NCBI RefSeq assembly: GCF_029761935.1
Contig: NZ_CP121699.1
Location: forward strand, 2,046,001 to 2,110,000
Direction: 5' to 3'
Source: Microbacterium testaceum
GTDB lineage: Bacteria; Actinomycetota; Actinomycetes; Actinomycetales; Microbacteriaceae
Length of the DNA: 64,000 nt
This document shows positions 1-6,679 of the stretch, in pieces. Under the pieces are notes generated by a model. It was not told where the DNA came from and searched no databases. It saw nothing but the letters and a program-made list of their open reading frames with translations. How positions within the stretch are numbered: position 1 is the first letter of the stretch; each line of letters opens with the position of its first letter. A program made the translations under genes and the position numbers.

Positions 1-1
1 A

Positions 2-1042
2 GGGGTTTCTGGCGACGCTGCCGCGGCGGCCATGAGCAATTTTTCGCAGTTCTCCTCCTCGCTATCGGCTGCAGCGAAGCGCGCTTCGGGGTTGCTGTCC
101 GAGGCGGAGGATGTCAGATCCAGCGCGCTGAGGGCACTGGATCTGCTCCCGTCAGCGACCCCGCCAGACGCCCTGCGAGACGCCGCTGCATCTGCGGGAC
201 TCGACAGTGTCCTTGCCGACGCGTTCGCGATGCGGCGCGAATGGGCTGCCAAACACTCTGCCCAAGACGCGTCGGCACAGCTCACCACTCTGGGATCGCA
301 AATGTCCGAGGTTGCAGCGATCTTCGCCGATTCGCCTGACGGCGATGGGTCGGCCGCGGGGACAGTGACATCTGATGGAAGGTTTCGGATCGGTCCACCC
401 CAGCAGCCGAGCTACACGTGGGATGAAGACTTTATCTACGGCTCGGAGAGCGCGGACTTTGATGATTTTTTGAGCTCGGAGAAATGGAAAACCAAACTGG
501 CGGGGGCTCGACTGCTCCGGCCAGACCTTTCGGACGCAACCGAGGCGTACTCCCACTATTGGAGCAACACGGGCGACGATTGGCAATTCGATTACGAGAA
601 GGCGTACCTAGACGACAGCGGCGTACGGGCAGATGTTGACCAGCAGATTGCGGCTGCGCGGCAAGCGGCCGAAGAACTCATCGGAAGCGGGAACTCTTCC
701 TTCTCTTTCACGGGGCAGCCCAGCGTAACCGCTCATTACCCCACCACCGAGAACTGGCAAAAGGCAATCGGCGGTCATCAGCAGTGGCCAAGCGGCGATG
801 TCGTGGTCAATGGCAACACCGCCACAATGACAGTCACGGTGCACGCCGATGACCACTACAACTTCAACCGAGGTCAGGCAGACATAGCGTCGGATGCCCC
901 GGATGACGAGAACGGTCGATTCACAGAGATTGGCTGGGCGAAACCCTTCGACAGCAGCGGTAGCGTCACAAGAACCGTCACCTGGACGGTCGGCGACCCC
1001 TCGACCGTGACCGTTTCACCATCACCAAACGAAGGTCGATAA
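2..1042 (+). CDS. C-terminal part of a large secreted-type protein (partial at window edge)
   Basis: The frame is open to the left edge. The ATG at 32 has no ribosome binding site and is preceded in frame by Gly-Val-Ser-Gly-Asp and an alanine run, so it is probably internal and the true start lies outside the window. The first 110 or so residues are Ala/Ser/Leu-rich helices resembling WXG100/ESX-type N-terminal regions. A Ser/Gly linker follows, and then a beta-rich C-terminal domain with the phrases YNFNRGQADIA, NGRFTEIGWAKPFD and TRTVTWTVGD. I have seen this type of domain at the end of large actinobacterial exported or polymorphic-toxin-like proteins, but I cannot name a family from sequence alone. 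No catalytic residues are evident. The stop codon abuts the start of a lipoprotein gene, so the two are probably co-translated. Function unknown; a secreted effector is only an inference. Confidence 0.6.
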   Translation, partial: GVSGDAAAAAMSNFSQFSSSLSAAAKRASGLLSEAEDVRSSALRALDLLPSATPPDALRDAAASAGLDSVLADAFAMRREWAAKHSAQDASAQLTTLGSQMSEVAAIFADSPDGDGSAAGTVTSDGRFRIGPPQQPSYTWDEDFIYGSESADFDDFLSSEKWKTKLAGARLLRPDLSDATEAYSHYWSNTGDDWQFDYEKAYLDDSGVRADVDQQIAAARQAAEELIGSGNSSFSFTGQPSVTAHYPTTENWQKAIGGHQQWPSGDVVVNGNTATMTVTVHADDHYNFNRGQADIASDAPDDENGRFTEIGWAKPFDSSGSVTRTVTWTVGDPSTVTVSPSPNEGR

Positions 1043-1528
1043 ATGATGCGTCGATACGTCGCCGCCGTTATTCTCGCGGTCACACTCGCGAGCGCGACGG
1101 GCTGTGCGCCTACGTCACACCAACCCAGGGGGAACGACATGACAAGCCGCTCAGCGGAAAAGCAGGGCGATGGCACCCTGCGCACCGACCTCGAGCCAAT
1201 CGCAAAGCGCTACCCGCAGCTCGCGGCGGCAGAGTCCATCAAATGGATGGGCGGCACGACAGGCTCGTCTGACGTCGGGCCGACGACATATTGGGTCGAC
1301 GTTGTTGCAGTCATTCCGCAATCCGAGGTTGAGGCGCTGCGAGCACTGGGCGATCTCAGCTCAGTTCCTGCTCCAGAGGTTGTCTCAGGGATGCGGGCCG
1401 AGCTACCGGCCGGCCCCTTCGAAGGTGGCCCCGCGCTCGACGAGCTCTTCTCCGCGTCGGGCCACAACGCAACGGTCGCTCTGGACCCCCGCGCTCGGAC
1501 AATCGTGCTGTCCGGGCTTTTCGAGTGA
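1043..1528 (+). CDS. Small lipoprotein of unknown function
   Basis: 161 residues. The N-terminus has two arginines, a hydrophobic stretch and a lipobox (ASATGC), so it is predicted to be exported and lipid-anchored at Cys21. The mature part is short, mixed alpha/beta and of no family I recognise; it ends in LDPRARTIVLSGLFE. The ATG follows directly after the stop of the upstream gene, and an alternative ATG lies one codon on. Translational coupling to a secreted-type protein fits a partner or immunity role, but nothing in the sequence proves this. A second copy of its C-terminal 16 codons lies at 1573-1620, showing that related genes have been duplicated or replaced here. Confidence 0.7.
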   Translation: MMRRYVAAVILAVTLASATGCAPTSHQPRGNDMTSRSAEKQGDGTLRTDLEPIAKRYPQLAAAESIKWMGGTTGSSDVGPTTYWVDVVAVIPQSEVEALRALGDLSSVPAPEVVSGMRAELPAGPFEGGPALDELFSASGHNATVALDPRARTIVLSGLFE

Positions 1529-1572
1529 CAGTAAACAATTTTCGACGGGAGACACCCCACCCGGGAGCCGCC

Positions 1573-1620
1573 ATCGACCCGCAGACGCGCACGGTGGTGC
1601 TGTCGGGGGTCTTCGGCTGA
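1573..1620 (+). pseudogene. C-terminal remnant of a second copy of the lipoprotein gene
   Basis: Reading 1573-1620 gives IDPQTRTVVLSGVFG followed by a TGA stop. This aligns without gaps to LDPRARTIVLSGLFE and the stop at the end of the intact lipoprotein gene just upstream (10 of 15 identical, the rest mostly conservative). No coding sequence for the rest of such a protein precedes it. It is best read as the surviving tail of an older paralogue whose body was lost when the present gene arrived or was duplicated. The stop lies 3 bp before the ancestral end of the convergent DUF1232 gene. Confidence 0.7.
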
Positions 1621-1623
1621 CCC

Positions 1624-2012
1624 TCAGTCCCTCGCCGCACCGACGAGCCGGGAAGACGCTGCTCAACCCCTCGGGCGTCCCCGGCCAGTGGCGCTCGATG
1701 GCCGGCATCCCGGGCATGACGGATGGCGAATCCCAGCGCGATCGCGACCACGACCGCGTCGTCGGCGTAGCCGATCATCGGCAGGAAGTCGGGCACGAGG
1801 TCGATCGGCGAGAGCAGGTAGGCGAGTAATCCGATGAGCCACCATCGCGTCGCCCGCGGCACGGCCGGATCGACGGCGAGGCGGCGCACCAGGCGGATCA
1901 CATCGGGCGCCAGGCGCAGCACGGCCCGCCGGTCGATGTCGCCACCCGAGCGTCGTTGCTGCCACCACAGCACGGCGATGAGCGCTACCCACACGAGCGC
2001 GAAGCCCGCCAC
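1624..2012 (-). pseudogene. DUF1232 (YkvA-family) membrane protein, broken by two frameshifts
   Basis: The first part reads as a normal YkvA/DUF1232 protein: an N-terminal hydrophobic segment (VAGFALVWVALIAVLWW), then the family core with SPIDLVPDFLPMIGYADDA. After GFAIRHARDAG the frame is lost. Removing one base of GGCC near 1701-1704 continues as IERHWPGTPEGLSSVF, the usual end of actinobacterial members. Removing one more C from the CCC run near 1650 gives RLVGAARD and a TGA at 1624. Unrepaired, the reading frame runs on to 1356, antisense to the lipoprotein gene. Start is uncertain; GTG at 2012 is the first plausible codon after mobA ends. Either a genuine decaying pseudogene or two homopolymer sequencing errors. 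Confidence 0.65.
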
Positions 2013-2052
2013 GGGGCGCGGGGCGACGATCAGCAGCTGGGGAGTAGCCCGC

Positions 2053-2880
2053 TCAGTCGTTCTTCCACCCGCGGGCCATCTCGACGACCGCGGCGACAGC
2101 GGCCTCGGTATCGGCGGGTGAGCCACCGGCACGACCGGCGACCAGACCCGCGACGAAGGCGCTGAGCGGCGCGGCCGGCCGGGCCACCCCGTTCGCGACA
2201 TCACGAGCGAGATCGAGGATCAACGAGATGGGGATGTCGCCCTCGGCCAGGCCGAAGCGCTCCGCGAGCGCGGCGCTCCAGTCGTTCAGCGCCTCGGGCG
2301 GCAGGGTGCGGGAATCGGTCATGGCTCCTCCTCGGGCTATCCGGAGATCGTCCCACGTGTCGATGTCGCGCGTCAGGGACGCGTCCGCGGCGATCGCGGC
2401 GATGCGCAGTCGGCCCAGCAACGCGCGCATCGAGGCGTCGCGCCCCTTCTCGGGGAGGCCGGATGCCGCCTCCCGCAGCGCCGCGGCACGGTAGCGACCG
2501 ATGAGCCACTGTCGGCGGCCATCGTCCAGGCAAGCGCCGTCGATGTCCGGGGCCAGCTCGTCGGGCAAGAGACCGACCGCAGCGCGAGCGGTCGGCAGGT
2601 CGCACGCGAGCACGAAGACCTCGTCGGCGCGTACGCGGGTCAGGGCGGCGACGATGGCCGCGACCGGTCCACCGAAGGGCGGGTCTTCGCGCACCCACTC
2701 GACGTCGAGGTCGTCGGCGAGCGCGGGTGCGGCCACGACGATCCGTTGCGCACCACGGGAGCGCACGGCCCCGGTCGCCGCGTCCAGCAGGGTGGTTCCG
2801 TGCACCTCGAACAACGGCTTCGTCGCCCCGTCGACGCGCGAGGCGCGTCCACCGGCGAGCAGGATCGCGTCCACGCTCAC
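2053..2880 (-). CDS. mobA: Molybdenum cofactor guanylyltransferase fused to a DUF6457 domain
   Basis: 275 residues in two parts. Residues 1-185 form a MobA-type nucleotidyltransferase: the loop LAGGRASRVDGATKPL, the GGPVAAI turn and the metal-binding aspartate in LACDLPTA. It would transfer GMP to molybdopterin in the cytoplasm. From residue 187 an alpha-helical DUF6457 domain follows (LNDWSAALAERFGL ... VEMARGWKND). The GTG start overlaps the moeA stop (GTGA), so moeA-mobA is a coupled pair. An internal ATG at 2322 stands just behind a strong GAGGAGGA box, so the DUF6457 part (89 residues) may also be made separately. Longer upstream frames are antisense to moeA and are not used. Confidence 0.88.
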   Translation of the reverse strand: MSVDAILLAGGRASRVDGATKPLFEVHGTTLLDAATGAVRSRGAQRIVVAAPALADDLDVEWVREDPPFGGPVAAIVAALTRVRADEVFVLACDLPTARAAVGLLPDELAPDIDGACLDDGRRQWLIGRYRAAALREAASGLPEKGRDASMRALLGRLRIAAIAADASLTRDIDTWDDLRIARGGAMTDSRTLPPEALNDWSAALAERFGLAEGDIPISLILDLARDVANGVARPAAPLSAFVAGLVAGRAGGSPADTEAAVAAVVEMARGWKND

Positions 2881-4073
2881 CACAGCAGCACCTCGACGGG
2901 ATCTCCCGCGCCGGTCGCGCGCGTCCCCGGGGGGATCACGGCGAGGCCGTTCGCCTCTCCGAAGCCGCGCGTACCGCGTTCGACCGGCTCGGCCACCGGG
3001 AACGCCGGGTCTGACCGGTCGATCCGAACGGGCACGTACTGCGCCCGCTCGGGCCGCGCGCGCCACTCGGCGGCGAACGGCACGACGGCACGCGAGCGGC
3101 CGATTTCACGATCACCCTCGAGCGCGCGCAGGGCGGGACGCACGAAGAGCTCGAACGACACCGCCGCGCTCACCGGGTTGCCCGGCAGTCCGAACAGCAG
3201 CGTCCCCGCCTCGGAACGACCGAAGCCCTGCGGCTTGCCCGGCTGCATGCGCACCGGCTCGAACCGCATGAGATCGCCGAGGGTGTTCTTGACGACCTCG
3301 TAGGCGCCCGCGCTCACCCCGCCCGAGAACACGACGACGTCGGCGCCCGCGGCTTCGGCGGCGGTGATCGCCCGGCGCGGGCCGTCACCGCTGTCGTCGA
3401 CACTGGTGCGCAAGACGACCTCGGCCCCCGCCTCTTCGGCGAGGCCGGCGAGCAGCAGACTGTTCGACTCGGGAATCTGCCCGCGTCGCAGCGGTGTTCC
3501 CGCCGGTCGCAGCTCGGATCCCGTCGACACGATGGCGATCCGTGCAGCGCGAGCGACCGAGACGGTCCCGACCCCGGATGCCGCGATCGCACCGACCCGA
3601 CCGGCGGTGAGCCGTACCCCGGCGGCGACGACGAGGGACCCCTCCCGCACGTCGGACCCGCGACGACGGATATGCGCGCCGGGTCCGCGGGGCACCATGA
3701 GCACCGTCACCGGACCGAGTCCGCCCGCGAGCCCGTCGGCGGTGTCTTCGAACGGCACCACGGCGGTCGCGTGCGTCGGCACGGGGGCTCCGGTCATGAT
3801 GCGAGCCGCCTCGCCGGCCGCGATCGGCGGGTCGAGGTCGGCGCCTGCCGGCAGGTCGGCGACCACCCGCAGGGTCGTCGGCACGCCCGTGACGTCGTCT
3901 GCACGCACGGCGAAGCCGTCCATCGCGGAGCAATCGAACCCCGGCACGTCGACAGCGGCGTGCACGGCGACGCGCAGCACCCGGCCGCGCGCGGCCGCGA
4001 CGTCACGTGGCTCGGGCTCGAGCGGCACGACCGTCTCGAGGATCGCGGCGAGGTGCTCGGCGACGTCGATCAC
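2877..4073 (-). CDS. moeA: Molybdopterin molybdenumtransferase MoeA
   Basis: 398 residues, normal length for MoeA. It inserts molybdate into adenylylated molybdopterin, the last step before MobA. The family marks are all present: FDCSAMDGFAVRADD near residue 45, TGAPVP near 95, the SGGVSAGAYEVVK loop, MQPGKPQGFG and GLPGNPVSA. The C-terminal domain IV ends in DPVEVLLW. It is the first gene of a two-gene unit with mobA, with a 4-bp overlap. fdhD and a molybdopterin oxidoreductase that would use the cofactor lie about 10 kb away on the other strand. Confidence 0.95.
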   Translation of the reverse strand: MIDVAEHLAAILETVVPLEPEPRDVAAARGRVLRVAVHAAVDVPGFDCSAMDGFAVRADDVTGVPTTLRVVADLPAGADLDPPIAAGEAARIMTGAPVPTHATAVVPFEDTADGLAGGLGPVTVLMVPRGPGAHIRRRGSDVREGSLVVAAGVRLTAGRVGAIAASGVGTVSVARAARIAIVSTGSELRPAGTPLRRGQIPESNSLLLAGLAEEAGAEVVLRTSVDDSGDGPRRAITAAEAAGADVVVFSGGVSAGAYEVVKNTLGDLMRFEPVRMQPGKPQGFGRSEAGTLLFGLPGNPVSAAVSFELFVRPALRALEGDREIGRSRAVVPFAAEWRARPERAQYVPVRIDRSDPAFPVAEPVERGTRGFGEANGLAVIPPGTRATGAGDPVEVLLW

Positions 4074-4122
4074 GCGAGCGCACCGGGGACTGTCGACACC
4101 ATGCCCTCAGCGTAAGCGCGCG

Positions 4123-4581
4123 TCAGAGGTTGTAGCGGTGCGGGATCGCGCCGTCCGTCTCCCGGTAGGGGACGAAGCCCATCGCCCGGTAGTAGGCCAG
4201 GGCGGGCTCGCTGTCGGCGCCGATCGTGGCATCGATGTGCCGCAGCCCCGCGGCGTGCGCCGCGGCGACCGATCGCGCGAAGAGGCTCCGCCCGATGCCG
4301 CTGCGCCCGAGGTCGGGGTGGATGTGCGTGCCGATGATGCCCCACCCCTCTTCGACCCCGTACGGGTTGCCGGGCCACGCCCGCTTGAGCGACTGAAAGC
4401 CGACGACCACGCCGTCTCGCACGGCGACGGTGCACGCGACGGAGTGCTCCGCGTCGAAGTATCGTTCCTCGACGAGAGCGGCGTCGACCGGCCACGACCG
4501 CAGGCCCGCGCGGTGGATGGCGTTCTGCACCTCGACCATCGCGTCGATGTCGTCGGGGCGAGCTTCGCGGAAGTCGATCAT
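4123..4581 (-). CDS. GNAT-family N-acetyltransferase
   Basis: 152 residues from the ATG at 4581 (GAGG about 8 bases upstream); the longer frame adds a Gly/Arg-rich stretch without a better start. Single GNAT domain: an N-terminal FREARPDDIDAMVEV strand-helix, the acetyl-CoA pyrophosphate loop in LGRSGIGRSLF, and a C-terminal ALAYYRAMGFVPY motif typical of the family. The substrate cannot be told. It is transcribed toward moeA with about 50 bp between them, so it could be the head of the moeA-mobA transcript, but no functional link is evident. Confidence 0.88.
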   Translation of the reverse strand: MIDFREARPDDIDAMVEVQNAIHRAGLRSWPVDAALVEERYFDAEHSVACTVAVRDGVVVGFQSLKRAWPGNPYGVEEGWGIIGTHIHPDLGRSGIGRSLFARSVAAAHAAGLRHIDATIGADSEPALAYYRAMGFVPYRETDGAIPHRYNL

Positions 4582-4742
4582 CGCGTCATCCTCGCATCCC
4601 CCTCCGACGCCGCCGCGCACCTCGTGTGCGGGCCGCGCAGCAGGACGCCCGCCGAGACCCCTTCATCTCATTCACTCGAATGGGTACCCTCGTTGTCGAT
4701 CCCGAGTTTTCCCGCGTCGGTTGTGTGGAGGAGCACGAGAAC

Positions 4743-4925
4743 GTGATGAAAACGTACGTCGCCAGAGCCGTGGACAAAGTCTTGAGCGAGAGGCCCCACG
4801 TCGAGGTCAGATTCACGTCGGCACTCCACCCGGCATGCCATTTCGAGAGCCCGACCGCCCTCTACCTGCACCCTGCTCACCGGGAGCTGATCGTCGGGAT
4901 CCGCAAGACCCACCCGCCGCACTGA
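4743..4925 (+). CDS. Small protein of unknown function (about 60 residues)
   Basis: A GTG at 4743, directly followed by an ATG at 4746, stands 9 bases behind a GGAGGAG box at 4727-4733. The frame runs to a TGA at 4923-4925, with the G/C third-position bias of neighbouring genes. The product is basic, begins MKTYVARAVDKVLSE and contains HPACHFESP and a C-terminal HPPH; no membrane segment or known motif is seen. The same frame is open upstream to 4626 but with weaker codon use. It ends 22 bp before the DUF1990 gene, which has its own -10 box. Confidence 0.5.
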   Translation: MMKTYVARAVDKVLSERPHVEVRFTSALHPACHFESPTALYLHPAHRELIVGIRKTHPPH

Positions 4926-4935
4926 CGGCCCCCGA

Positions 4936-4941
4936 TAGCGT
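4936..4941 (+). promoter_or_regulatory. -10 box of the DUF1990 gene (leaderless type)
   Basis: TAGCGT stands 6 bases before the ATG at 4948 and there is no ribosome binding site in between. This spacing implies transcription starting at or next to the start codon. Confidence 0.5.
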
Positions 4942-4947
4942 GAGGCC

Positions 4948-5442
4948 ATGGGCGAGCTGACGTACGACGAGGTCGGCGCGACCGCCGGGCAGATGCCCGC
5001 GGGCTACCACCACGTGCGCGCCCGTCGCGTGATCGGTCGGGGCCCCGAGGACTTCGCCAGGGCAGCCGACGCCCTGCTCGCGGGAGAAGCGCAGCGCCGC
5101 GCCGGTGCGCGGATCGACCTGTCCGACACCCCGATGCGCACGGGCACGCGCGTGACGATGCGCCTGGGCGTCGGCATCCTGAGCTTCCGCATTCCGTGCC
5201 TCGTCGTGTGGGCCGACCGCACCGAGACCCTCGCGGGTTTCGCCTATGGCACCCTGCCCGGTCACCCCGAACGCGGGGAAGAGCGGTTCACCCTGACCCT
5301 CACGCCATCTGGTGAGGTGGTGTTCGACATCGCCGCGTTCTCCTCGCCCGGGCGCTGGTTCACGCGTCTCGGTGCTCCCGTCGGCCGGCGGGTGCAGTCC
5401 TGGATGACGCGGCGGTACCTCCGCGCACTCGACGGGCGCTGA
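4948..5442 (+). CDS. DUF1990 family protein
   Basis: 164 residues, about the usual length. Features of the family are visible: LTYDEVGATAG near the N-terminus, YHHVRARRVIGRG, and the second half with FAYGTLPGHPERGEERFTL and the aromatic C-terminus preceding RYLRAL. Family members are predicted soluble beta-barrel/START-like proteins and have no established reaction. The start at 4948 is supported by a -10 box 6 bases upstream. It is monocistronic here; the next gene cluster has its own control region. Confidence 0.9.
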   Translation: MGELTYDEVGATAGQMPAGYHHVRARRVIGRGPEDFARAADALLAGEAQRRAGARIDLSDTPMRTGTRVTMRLGVGILSFRIPCLVVWADRTETLAGFAYGTLPGHPERGEERFTLTLTPSGEVVFDIAAFSSPGRWFTRLGAPVGRRVQSWMTRRYLRALDGR

Positions 5443-5602
5443 CGCCGGCCCACCCTTGTGCGCGAGCACACGATCGTGCGATGTCACGTGGTCCGAGCCG
5501 CTTCTTTCCCGTGACCTCGCGCGAGGCGGGTGTCCTCGTGCCGGGGGACGCGGGTTATCCCACGTTCGCGCGCGCTTGGCAACGCCCTGGACCCCTTCTC
5601 CC

Positions 5603-5634
5603 CGCTTCTCGACCCTGGCGAAGCGCTTCTCGAC
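5603..5634 (+). promoter_or_regulatory. Probable LacI-family operator of the sugar ABC transporter
   Basis: CGCTTCTCGAC occurs at 5603-5613 and again at 5624-5634, two helical turns apart. The second copy is part of the perfect palindrome GAAGCGCTTC (5620-5629), which resembles LacI-family operator cores. It lies 30 bp before the first coding sequence of the transporter operon. No LacI gene is adjacent. Confidence 0.45.
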
Positions 5635-5663
5635 GACGAAGGCGCACGCGAGAGGAGACCCCC

Positions 5664-5705
5664 ATGAGCATCGAGACCACCGCCCCCGACCGGTTCTTCC
5701 GGTGA
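5664..5705 (+). CDS. 13-residue leader ORF or broken N-terminus of the permease
   Basis: ATG at 5664 has an excellent AGAGGAG box and opens a 13-codon frame (MSIETTAPDRFFR) ending in TGA at 5703-5705, which overlaps the GTG of the permease (GTGA). It can be a coupled leader peptide. It could equally be the real permease N-terminus, since MSIETTAP-like beginnings are common in such permeases: one extra C in the TTCC run at 5697-5700 would join the two frames as RFFPVTLSPA. Confidence 0.45.
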   Translation: MSIETTAPDRFFR

Positions 5706-6679
5706 CGCTCTCCCCCGCCCGGCCAAGAGACGACGACACCACCGATCCCTCCTCCGCGAAACGCCGCGTCCCGCGGCAGAAGGTGAAATACAACCGCCGC
5801 GAGGCCCTCGCCGGCTACCTGTTCATCTCGCCCTGGATCATCGGGTTCCTGATCTTCACCGCCGGGGCGATGATCTACAGCCTCGTCATCTCGTTCTCGA
5901 GCTACAACCTGGCAACGGGCGCCGCCCGGCCGGTCGGCACCTCGAACTATGCGCAGCTCTTCGAGGACCCGCGCGTCGCCGTCTCGCTCGGGAACACCCT
6001 GTTCTACGCGGTCATGGCCGTTCCGCTCGAGATCGCCTTCGCCCTGTTCCTCGCGCTGCTGCTCAGCCGGGTCGGCCGGGGCGCCGGCATCTTCCGCACC
6101 CTGTACTACCTGCCCAAGATGACGCCCGCCGTGGCGACCGCGGCGGTGTTCTTCCTGCTGCTGAACGGCAATTCCGGAGCGGTCAACCAGGCGCTCGGGG
6201 CCATCGGCATCCCGGGTCCGCAGTGGCTCGTCGATCCCGCATGGGTCAAGCCGAGCATCGTGATCATGGCACTGTGGACGGTCAGCGGCACGATGGTGAT
6301 CTTCCTCGCCGCGATCAAGAACGTGCCCGTCGACCTGTACGAGGTCGCGCAGATCGACGGAGCAGGTCCCGTCCGCCGCTTCTTCTCCATCACCCTGCCG
6401 ATGATCTCGGGCGCGATGTTCTTCAACGTCATCGTGCTGACGATCGCGGCGTTCCAGGTGTTCGACCAGGCCTACCTGCTGTTCTGGCGGGATCAGAGCA
6501 ACGCCTCGCCCGAGGCATCCCTCTTCTACGCGATCTATCTCTTCCAGCAGGCGTTCCGGCAGTTCAACTTCGGGTTCGCCGCCGCGATGGCGTGGCTGCT
6601 GTTCGTGATCATCCTGCTCATCACCCTCGTGCAGGTGCGCCTCGGCAACCGCTTCGTCTACTACGAGGGGGACCGCTGA
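5702..6679 (+). CDS. Sugar ABC transporter permease (MalF/UgpA type)
   Basis: 325 residues from GTG 5702. After a charged 40-residue N-terminus there are six membrane segments, starting with AGYLFISPWIIGFLIF. The binding-protein-dependent permease signature that docks the ATPase is present as EVAQIDGAGPVRRFFSITLPM. It is the first of two permeases followed by a solute-binding lipoprotein, all in one operon; no ATPase gene is present, as is usual in actinobacteria where MsmK/UgpC serves several importers. Start choice is linked to the leader question above: the frame is open farther upstream, but the only strong ribosome binding site belongs to the ATG at 5664. Confidence 0.9.
   Translation: MTLSPARPRDDDTTDPSSAKRRVPRQKVKYNRREALAGYLFISPWIIGFLIFTAGAMIYSLVISFSSYNLATGAARPVGTSNYAQLFEDPRVAVSLGNTLFYAVMAVPLEIAFALFLALLLSRVGRGAGIFRTLYYLPKMTPAVATAAVFFLLLNGNSGAVNQALGAIGIPGPQWLVDPAWVKPSIVIMALWTVSGTMVIFLAAIKNVPVDLYEVAQIDGAGPVRRFFSITLPMISGAMFFNVIVLTIAAFQVFDQAYLLFWRDQSNASPEASLFYAIYLFQQAFRQFNFGFAAAMAWLLFVIILLITLVQVRLGNRFVYYEGDR

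Noticed and set aside
1170..1829. 219-codon plus-strand frame over the lipoprotein and DUF1232 genes
   Set aside because: Overlaps the better-supported lipoprotein gene in another frame and is antisense to the DUF1232 core; no start signal.
4586..4816. 76-codon minus-strand frame between the GNAT and DUF1990 genes
   Set aside because: Poor codon bias, no ribosome binding site, and it lies opposite the better-supported small plus-strand gene.
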